A stretch of 15,725 nt of DNA from Saccoglossus kowalevskii. Its lineage: Eukaryota > Hemichordata > Enteropneusta > Harrimaniidae. A program made the translations under genes and the position numbers. Positions 9,732 through 15,725 of the stretch are shown piece after piece (within the stretch, counting starts at the first letter, position 1; each line of letters opens with the position of its first letter). Below the pieces are notes generated by a model. It had not been told where the DNA came from. It was given only the letters and a program-made list of their open reading frames with translations, and made no database searches. Where the stretch lies: the NCBI RefSeq assembly GCF_000003605.2, contig NW_003132872.1, positions 59,150-74,874 on the forward strand. Reading direction: 5' to 3'.

Positions 9732-10178
9732 TATACGGGTCGTTATAATATATCGTTACTGTTATAGTCCAATCGATTATTTTCACGAATGCTTGATAGC
9801 CCTTCTAAATCTCACATCACGCAGAGTTCTAACCGCAAGGAACTCTGGGAAGGAAAATGAGCCTCTCTATCATGACTGTCAAGCTCGTTGTATTGCTAAT
9901 GAGGCTGATATTGTGACTGAGAGTAAGGGCGGTCGATTTTTCTGGACGGGGAATAAAATAGCAAAATAAATCAAGCCTGCAAAAAATAGCTATCGAAAAA
10001 AATATGATTTCTCAGAACAGCACAGAAATGTGCCCCTAGAAATTGTACAATAATGTAAAACCCAGACAGTTGAAATGCCAGTCGACTCCATAAATCCGAG
10101 ACGTCGCGACTTCGCCTGAATGTGATCAGTTGTCGAAGCATTGCCATATTTTTTATCATTGCCCAGTCAAGAAAAAAA
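9732..10178. other. Unassigned sequence
   Basis: No gene or complete repeat is seen. AAGGGCGGTCG near 9927 resembles the family 1 MITE terminus but has no matching opposite end. Confidence 0.35.
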
Positions 10179-10346
10179 TTAAAACGGAGGGGTCGTCACG
10201 AGCGCATAGAATTGCGCGGGAATTGAGTCCCAAGCAACGATAACAACGTACTTGTACGCTAAAAACACAAAGGTTCATGGGTAGACGCTTGTTTGTAAAC
10301 AACGACACGTTATTACCGTTTTCCGCATGCGCAGGTGATGCTTTAA
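10179..10346. mobile_element. TTAA-flanked MITE, family 2, copy A
   Basis: A 168-bp element from TTAA at 10179-10182 to the TTAA at 10343-10346. Its left end is AACGGAGGGGTCGTCACG and its right end GCATGCGCAGGTGATGCT. The interior motifs TACGCTAAAAACACAAAGG and TTCATGGGTAGACG recur in copy B at the same spacing and orientation. It is non-coding. Confidence 0.72.
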
Positions 10347-10511
10347 AGCGGGGGGGGGGGTCGTCACCTGCGCACGCGCGAGAATTGAGAGCCAAGCGAC
10401 GCTTACAACACACGCTAAAAACGTAAAGGCTCATGGGTAGACGATTGATGGTAAACGATGACAAGCTATGACCGTCTGACGCATGCGCAGGTGATGACTC
10501 TCCCGCTTTAA
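10343..10511. mobile_element. TTAA-flanked MITE, family 2, copy B
   Basis: A 169-bp element directly abutting copy A and sharing its TTAA. The left terminus is AGC followed by G11 (10350-10360), then TCGTCACCTGCGCACGCG. The right terminus is GCATGCGCAGGTGATGAC, then TCTCCCGCT, with TTAA at 10508-10511. The termini are good inverted repeats. The G run probably grew by slippage from the shorter G tract of the terminus. Confidence 0.75.
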
Positions 10512-10646
10512 AGATACAATATGGACGAGAACATTTAATTTTTAATGTTGTTGTTTGATACTTTAAGTTAAAGAATACGTCTGATTATGATGTACATGAC
10601 ATGAAAACGTACCATAATAATGAATACTTTTTTGTGTCCTGCAATT

Positions 10647-10952
10647 TTAAAGGGCGGTGGTCGTCGCGCTGCGCATGTGCGACATTTGTGTTGATAAACA
10701 TTGATTTACCCACAATCCAATGCGCTCTTGTAATGGAAATCACAAGTATGATGTCTGACCTGGGTGCAACTTGCACTAATTACCGCTGGCGACTCTTTCG
10801 ATACTTTCCAATCACCTAAAAATACTTAATTAAAGCTTAGTATCGTCTCAGTTTGTACTCGCTGGTCTGCGCAAAGGTCAAAGTCGCCATCCTTGTTTAT
10901 ATAAGACCAATATATCTCACGCATGCGTGGCGCGACGACTACCGCCTTTTAA
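10647..10952. mobile_element. TTAA-flanked element, family 1-related, long copy
   Basis: A 306-bp element bounded by TTAA at 10647-10650 and 10949-10952. The left terminus AGGGCGGTGGTCGTCGCGC and the right terminus GGCGCGACGACTACCGCCTT are complementary with few mismatches, extending inward through a GCATG-containing stretch. The terminus matches family 1, but the interior differs from the 120-130-bp copies. Two overlapping open frames inside (about 63-72 codons) show no transposase features. It could be a distinct subfamily or an insertion-bearing derivative. Confidence 0.7.
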
Positions 10953-10984
10953 CATTAATGAGTGTTCGTAACGGCCGCTTCTTG

Positions 10985-11075
10985 GTGAGTATCGTGCGAC
11001 AAATGCGACTTGAGTAAAATACATTGGTGTTTTTACGCGAAATTTGTACTGCCGCGCGCTGTGATATAGGACGCT
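10985..11075. mobile_element. Probable relic of a family 1 MITE
   Basis: TAAAATACATTGGTGTTTTTACGCGAAATT followed by CGCGCGCTG parallels the right half of the element at 6239-6371 (TAAAATACATTG, TTTACATGAAATT, ACGCGCTGCGCG) in the same order. No clean termini remain. Confidence 0.4.
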
Positions 11076-11294
11076 GCACGCAAAAAACTAGGACAAAGAA
11101 ATGTGATCATGTTTTCAAAACGTGTTTCCAAAGATGCTACCTATCACCACTCCAATTACAATTTCTTTTGAGATATCTGATATACAAAATAATTCATCAT
11201 TCGAAACATGCCTTTTGAAATGTTCTGCGGTAACCTCTTATACTTTAAAATCACTAATTCTTCACGAGGCTTCATTTTCACAGTTTTTGAAGCT

Positions 11295-11587
11295 ACAGTG
11301 AATTTCATGAAGGCATGACTTTTTCATTGAAATTTATAAAGTATTTATAAAAAATCTACCCTGGAAGATCCACGCGCTTTATTTAAATCTAAAGACCACG
11401 CTTTCATTGGCTACTGAAATTTATTTGGTAACGCTCATGGCACGTCACAAGTTATTGCGGGTTCCGATTTACTGTCGAGCAACCGTTGATGCGGATTTGT
11501 CAAATTGTTCCCGATTCTCATTTGTAATTTATAAAACATTTGTAAGTAATTTATATAAAAACATTCATGCCTCATGATATTCACTGT
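11295..11587. repeat. Inverted-repeat element E1
   Basis: The arms at 11295-11318 and 11565-11587 are complementary at 22 of 24 positions with one gap (ACAGTGAAT…TCATGAAGGCATGA on the left). Weaker complementarity continues inward through TTTATAAA-type tracts. The interior includes an inverted CCAAT box (CATTGGCT, 11405) and GGTAACG. It resembles E2 and E3 in layout, so I read the three as diverged copies of one fold-back element. Alternatively they are duplicated regulatory modules. Confidence 0.6.
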
Positions 11588-11699
11588 TACAGTACTAAAA
11601 GAAGTGGAATTTTCCAAATTAAATGCACGTTTGACATGTAAAATTGCGATAGAACTCAGTGATTCATTACGAGGTGTGCTCGAAATATAAATACACTCT

Positions 11700-11868
11700 T
11701 CATCTTTATAAATATTCATAAATTTCACATTTCAAACTGAAACGAAAGGTTTACATTGGCCGGTTAAATGAATTGCACGTTTTCAAGTGACGTCGTTGTA
11801 CAGTGTGCTCGTTGATTGGCTGGTTTGTTTCAACTGCCATTGCAATTTATAAATATTTATAAAGATGA
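11700..11868. repeat. Inverted-repeat element E2
   Basis: Its termini at 11700-11727 and 11841-11868 are 28 bp long and complementary at 26 positions, starting TCATCTTTATAAATATT. Inside are two ATTGGC (inverted CCAAT) boxes at about 11755 and 11815, the second about 30 bp before the TTTATAAA run. The right half closely matches the right half of E3 (TGATTGG, TTGTTTCAAC, TTGCAATTT). Confidence 0.7.
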
Positions 11869-12261
11869 CGGTACGCCTTTGTTGCGCTGAGAGTATATTG
11901 TGGGGTTCATTTTGCCCCCGAATTGAACCCGTTGGCGTCACAGTCAAAACAAAACAGAAGATTTTAATAATCTACGTGGAACGTATATACAAGCACGTCT
12001 GCTAATAGCAAGCCGGCTCCCAGCTGTCAGCTGCGATCCAATTTGTTTATTCAAGTCCAATTGTTATAATGTTGAGCGAAGCATGAATTGATCAGTCTAT
12101 CTAGACAGCGCTAGGCAGGACGGGACATTTGCGTCAATGATAGGTACCCCGTAGTTTGGTATGAAGACAAATTCGTGTTTTCGGAAAAATTAAAAGTGAT
12201 TAAGACGATTCTTACACATCTGAAAGATTTTATTCTGTATTTTTTTATAATTTTTATGAAA
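11869..12261. other. Spacer between E2 and E3
   Basis: A 46-codon ORF begins at the ATG at 11864 inside E2's right end, and 35 codons are encoded here. It has no recognisable feature. No other structure is seen. Confidence 0.3.
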
Positions 12262-12490
12262 AAAATCATAAGGCATGAATGTTGATTTATAAAAAAAATA
12301 CCCTGATGCATCCTCACTTTTCGTTCAAATCCAATGAATAGGGTAACGTCTATTACCCATGAGTCTTTACGTGGTTCCTTCAACCATTGGTCGATACTGC
12401 CATCTCCGTTAGTGTTGTGATTGGTCAGGTTGTTTTCAACCGTCGTTTGCAATTTTTTATCATTTATATAAACATTTTACAAAGCAAGCA
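12262..12490. repeat. Inverted-repeat element E3
   Basis: The left end (TCATAAGGCATGAATG, then TTTATAAA and TACCCTG) follows the left end of E1. The right end (GTGATTGGTCAGG, TTTTCAACC, TTTGCAATTT, TTTATATAAAC) follows E2. The two ends are partly complementary through AATGTT and A/T tracts. The open frames crossing it on both strands (12111-12452, 12387-12644) are therefore repeat-derived and not credible genes. Confidence 0.5.
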
Positions 12491-13002
12491 TCCACACCAT
12501 CATAAAATTAACTGTAGGCGGAGACTTCGGCGGTTTCTTACAAACGTGTCACTTTTTTACACGTTTTATGCGCGTGGGTGTCGACATCGTCTGCGACTAA
12601 TATTGCGATCCCCGCCAAATATGGGAAAAAATATAGTCACGTGACACGCCCGCGACATATTGCATAACACAATCAGTAAAAATAATGAACAGTCGTCGAA
12701 CATCGTAACTCTCGTGTGTTGACACTAAACTCAATTATTAATTTCCCTATGGCAATTTCAGTCGCGGTTATTTTTTTTAGCAGACAGCTTCCCATCGAAA
12801 GCCATAACATTTAAAAGACCGTATTACAACACATGATCTAATCTGAGGCTGGACATTTCGCTCTGTCTCAATACCATGAACACGTACATTATAACATACA
12901 GTACAGTTACTCGAACGTTCTTGTAGTTGTGCCCCCCGTACACACAGTAGAATGTCACCTAGCCTGAGATAAATTATTATGAACTCATAAAACAATAACA
13001 TC

Positions 13003-13038
13003 TATAAATAGCTTATGATGCCACGTTCAAATTCAGTC
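13003..13038 (+). promoter_or_regulatory. Possible TATA/initiator core promoter
   Basis: TATAAATAG at 13003-13011 is followed by TCAGTC at 13033-13038, placing a candidate initiator A about 32 bp downstream, which is the canonical spacing. An ATG-started 81-codon frame begins at 13076. The motifs are short and AT-rich DNA gives chance TATA boxes, so this is tentative. Confidence 0.25.
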
Positions 13039-13075
13039 AAAGCAAAATTCAAGAACCGTTGTTCGTGAAACTGAA

Positions 13076-13321
13076 ATGTTGAAGTGTACCACGACTCGCC
13101 TAGAACAATTTATTTTGATTGCCATCAGATCGTCACGACTACCTTCCACTAAAAGGTCGCGTAACCACGCAACGAATCCCACTCGTCATCCCACTGCGAT
13201 GAACTACATATTTTCGACTCAGAGCTTTCATTTTTTTAAAATTATAAAAAATAAAAACGAGTTAAAATTTCGGTATACCGATGAAACTGGGTTCAATCGA
13301 TGGTATAAGGATTCGCGTTAA
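13076..13321 (+). CDS. Unrecognised 81-residue ORF downstream of TATA-like box
   Basis: I do not recognise this ORF. It is a basic, Ser/Thr-rich 81-residue frame with no signal peptide, membrane helix or motif, and it ends in TAA. It is listed only because a TATA/initiator-like pair sits 40-70 bp upstream. It could equally be chance or the first exon of an unspliced reading. No splice donor is convincing within it. Confidence 0.12.
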   Translation: MLKCTTTRLEQFILIAIRSSRLPSTKRSRNHATNPTRHPTAMNYIFSTQSFHFFKIIKNKNELKFRYTDETGFNRWYKDSR

Positions 13322-14592
13322 TCGACTTCATGTTTGCACCGTTCCGTCGACTGCGGCGACTACATTAATAGGCTTGACTGCTCGACTGAAATCGACAGCA
13401 CGGTCTGTGTCACGTGCCTATGGAAGACATAGTCGTATAATATATTTGTAGTAAATGTTAAAATGGCACAAAATCGTGTTTTGCTTGGATATTAAATGTA
13501 TATTCTTACCTGTTCGCCTGTCACACATATGTCCGGTTTAATCGACTACCCTCTTCCCGCCTCACCCGGCATGTGCCGACCTAATATGCCTAATGTATCT
13601 TATCCGTGGAAAAGATATTGGGAAAGACCGGATCTACGTCATCGGATTCCTTAGGTGCATGTGGTTTAGACGATGTAATTTATGTATTGTGACGTAGTGT
13701 CGTCTGCTTAATATTCGTCAACCATTTTTTAAAATAATTATTCATTTTTTCCGAAAGACACCACAGTCGATGAAATCGTTGTCAGTGTGAAAATCAATGA
13801 TGACAAAAAGCAGAAAGTGTGTTCATATTATTTCAATTTTTTATGCAATTTTCAGCTGAAAATGACTCCCATTTTAGAAACATTTTGGCTAGGGTCTTCC
13901 CTACTCGGAAAAATACGTGACTACTCTTATCACGAGGGCAAAAGACATTGTTTGTCGTCGAGAAATATTTGGCGAGACAGTACAGAACTGACTGTCCCAT
14001 CTAATCGACCAATGTGACCTTCAGCGGTCACGTAGCGGATTTAAGTACATGTATGGCCGCGGACAAAGTGTTCAAGTTAATTGTCCTCATACTAGCGCAT
14101 GCGCGGTAAATAATAGTTATATATCCGTGCAGAGTTCATCCGAGGTAACGATGCGGAGAACACGGATAAGACGTAGAGACATTTCGTTGATCCCGTGGAA
14201 TGTATGTCACGTGAATTATAAGTTACTATATACATATACAGGCGAAAATAATTAAAAAAAACGGCTGTTACGGCCCGACCTGATTTCAGTTCGGTAAAAT
14301 AGGGTAACTCGCATAGGATGGAACTGTAGCTCCATGGTTTCGCGTTAACACCACGACGAACGAAATAACCGGCAGCGAAACCAAGTGAGCTACAGAACTG
14401 CAGCTAGTATAAAACGGGATGTGAAGCAGACTACAAACGTCCGCTTTTCCTGGCGTCATTTCGCCTCTAGAGGGCCAGTCAAATGACGTCATCAGTGAAC
14501 ACTGATAATTGAACCTATTCATGCTGGTACGTCAATCCCATAGAAATGCTACTATGAAAGACCTTGTTAACTGACTACTTAAAAGTTGAAAC
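13322..14592. other. Intergenic sequence with scattered splice-like and promoter-like motifs
   Basis: It contains a strong minus-strand donor-like site (CAG|GTAAG at 13510) beside a GC-richer patch (13510-13620). A good plus-strand acceptor (TTTTTTATGCAATTTTCAG, ending about 13855) precedes a 52-codon frame to 14017. There are also a TATAAAA at 14408-14414 and a CRE-like octamer at 14484-14491. None can be linked into a recognisable gene. Confidence 0.35.
14464..14491. promoter_or_regulatory. CTCF-core-like motif followed by a perfect CRE
   Basis: CCTCTAGAGGGCC (14464-14476) agrees with 11 of 13 positions of the CTCF core (CCASYAGRKGGCR). TGACGTCA (14484-14491) is the palindromic cAMP-response element bound by CREB/ATF proteins. 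It is motif-level evidence only. Confidence 0.3.
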
Positions 14593-14751
14593 ATGGCGAG
14601 GTGTTGTGTTATGAATGCCATAACGATTCATGTTATGTTTCTCGAAATCCCAAATAAAAAAATCACGTTGTTGGTTGCGAGAAATCGGCAGAAGAACAAA
14701 CCTGAAAATGAAGACACGTACAGCGCTCTAGCTATAGTAAACAGTGAGTAA
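14593..14751 (+). pseudogene. Possible decayed THAP-domain N-terminus
   Basis: This is a 52-codon frame starting MARCCVMN. THAP domains are DNA-binding C2CH zinc fingers of about 80-90 residues at the start of proteins, related to P-element transposase. The order of features here follows one: Cys at residues 4-5, F16-x-x-I19-P20 (family F-x-x-[FI]-P), an Arg/Lys-rich R30-NRQKN-K36-P37 (family R-R-K-N-x-K-P) and a V-x-S-E at 49-52 where the family has C-S-E-H. The second zinc Cys appears only in the +1 frame (…C-H-N-D), the third Cys is Asn, and the frame ends TAA where His would be. That suggests a broken copy. AACA|GTGAGTAAAT at the end is also a good splice donor, so a real short exon is an alternative. 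Confidence 0.28.
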
Positions 14752-15384
14752 ATAAATATTGTTTGAGTTAAAAACTAAATTAGAAATACGCTAATATCAC
14801 TTGAACTACAGTAATCATTTCGCCCAACTTCCCACTTTTAATCGACCGCTTATCGCTTAATTTCTGACCGTACTGTATTTTCCGACCGGAAAACACCGAT
14901 CTGTCGCCCAAACACTGGTCATTGGCACAGGAGTGATCGAAATAGTGGTTTTGAGTGGTACAGTTTGGGGATACAACGGGTACTACCTATTATTAAATTC
15001 CAAACTACTCTTCAAATCTATACCACATTGTATCTCTGCGGACGAAACTTCACCTGTGTCCTATATTAAATAACTGACTTTGCGTTATTATTATGAAAGC
15101 GATATATTACAATGTTGACATTTTTAGAGCCGGTACAACATTGTAAACAAATTTGCGTAATTAAAAAAGCAGCGCACTAAGTAAACGATCTCAAAATATA
15201 CAAGTTTGCGTACAGCACTGTCAGAACTAATAACAATTTTACAAGATCGACGCGCTGAGCCTGAAAGAAAAATATTGCTGAGGTAATAGAGCGGCAGCCC
15301 AGAGCATTTTGATCAAACGAACGAGGTACCAATATCTGAACACATGAGCATTCGTGGTGTAACCTAACATATGCAAATATGGAT
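14752..15384. other. AT-rich sequence, nothing assigned
   Basis: No gene, repeat or RNA is recognised. The minus-strand frame 15177-15473 begins inside the right-hand tandem repeat and is not supported as a gene. Confidence 0.4.
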
Positions 15385-15725
15385 GTCTGCCGGGGACCAC
15401 CTGCTGCGTGTGGCCCCTGGGGGGCCTCTAAGAGGGGCCAAAAATGCACTCGATTAAACATTGGAGGTACCACCCCAAACCAATTTCAAATTAACAGGTA
15501 CATCACACAGAGTATAAAATGGCTCCTGCCAGACAAATTTTTTGCTGCATTAGGCCCGACAGACGCCCCAAAAGGACCCTCCAAGATTTGGGCTAGATCA
15601 AACATTGGAGGTACCACATGAAACCAATTTCAAAAGAATGAGTACATACCACAGAGCTCAGACTGTTCAATGCAATACAAATTATCCACTGCATAGGGCC
15701 TGCCAGACAGTCTCCAAATGTGACC
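15385..15725. repeat. Tandem repeat of about 144 bp, continuing past the right edge
   Basis: ACATTGGAGGTACCAC occurs 144 bp apart (TTGGAGG at 15461 and 15605), followed in both by AAACCAATTTCAAA and a TACATxxCACAGAG stretch. The segment with CTGCCAGACA (about 15527) and the next with CTGCCAGACA (15699) show the array entering a third unit. The units differ by substitutions and small indels and contain in-frame stops, so this is a satellite-like array and not a repeated protein domain. Confidence 0.75.

Noticed and set aside
12111-12644. ORFs of 113 and 85 codons on opposite strands
   Set aside because: They overlap each other and cross inverted-repeat element E3. Their composition reflects A/T tracts.
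13862-14017. 52-codon frame just after a strong plus-strand acceptor
   Set aside because: It has no recognisable family, no upstream exon and no downstream support. The acceptor alone is not enough to call a gene.
14286-14522. 78-codon minus-strand ORF with a hydrophobic stretch
   Set aside because: It resembles no family, and no splice or promoter support on that strand is visible.
1-15725. CRISPR arrays, bacterial operons, tRNA or rRNA genes, autonomous transposase or reverse transcriptase
   Set aside because: I read both strands for them and found no supporting repeats, motifs or long open frames. The sequence has eukaryotic gene architecture.

Overview
This is a stretch of AT-rich animal (metazoan) nuclear DNA with no bacterial gene organisation. 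The only gene I can recognise is split into short exons with canonical GT/AG splice sites. The rest is intronic or intergenic sequence full of small non-autonomous DNA transposons, fold-back elements, microsatellites and tandem duplications. The recognised gene is of the MS4A (CD20-like) four-transmembrane type. A small-intron invertebrate deuterostome, perhaps a tunicate, is my best guess for the source. That is an inference from the gene family, the intron size and a splice acceptor one base before the ATG (which would also fit spliced-leader trans-splicing). It is not proven.

Layout. Positions 1-1466 hold the 5' part of an MS4A-like gene on the minus strand. Exon 1 (1465-1232) carries the N-terminus and first membrane segment, a 661-bp phase-0 intron follows, and a 57-bp exon 2 (570-514) carries the second membrane segment. 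The remaining exons lie beyond the left edge. Positions 1480-4615 show no supportable gene. Positions 4616-4737 and 6239-6371 are two closely related TTAA-flanked MITEs. Positions 6534-6765 hold an ATT microsatellite and a perfect 21-copy CTACA array. From about 6850 to 8925 there is a tandem duplication of a roughly 0.95-kb block, and each block contains an internal dimer of a roughly 208-bp module. A GC-richer spacer lies between the blocks and contains a second copy of a 43-bp segment from 6138-6180.

Positions 9525-9731 form a fold-back MITE with a TA flank and an 18-bp perfect palindrome at its centre. Positions 10179-10511 hold two tandem TTAA-type MITEs that share one TTAA, 10647-10952 is a third, longer member of the first TTAA family, and 10985-11075 is probably a relic. 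Positions 11295-12490 carry three diverged inverted-repeat elements containing CCAAT- and TATA-like motifs. Positions 13003-13321 have a TATA/initiator-like arrangement before an 81-codon ORF of unknown reality. Positions 14593-14751 encode a short peptide resembling a decayed THAP zinc-finger N-terminus. From about 15385 to the right edge there is a tandem repeat of about 144 bp that continues out of the window.

Apart from the two MS4A exons, almost all ORFs of 60-140 codons here look like chance open frames in repeats or introns. I found no transposase, reverse transcriptase, tRNA, rRNA or CRISPR array. The mobile elements are all too short to be autonomous and would depend on transposases encoded elsewhere.
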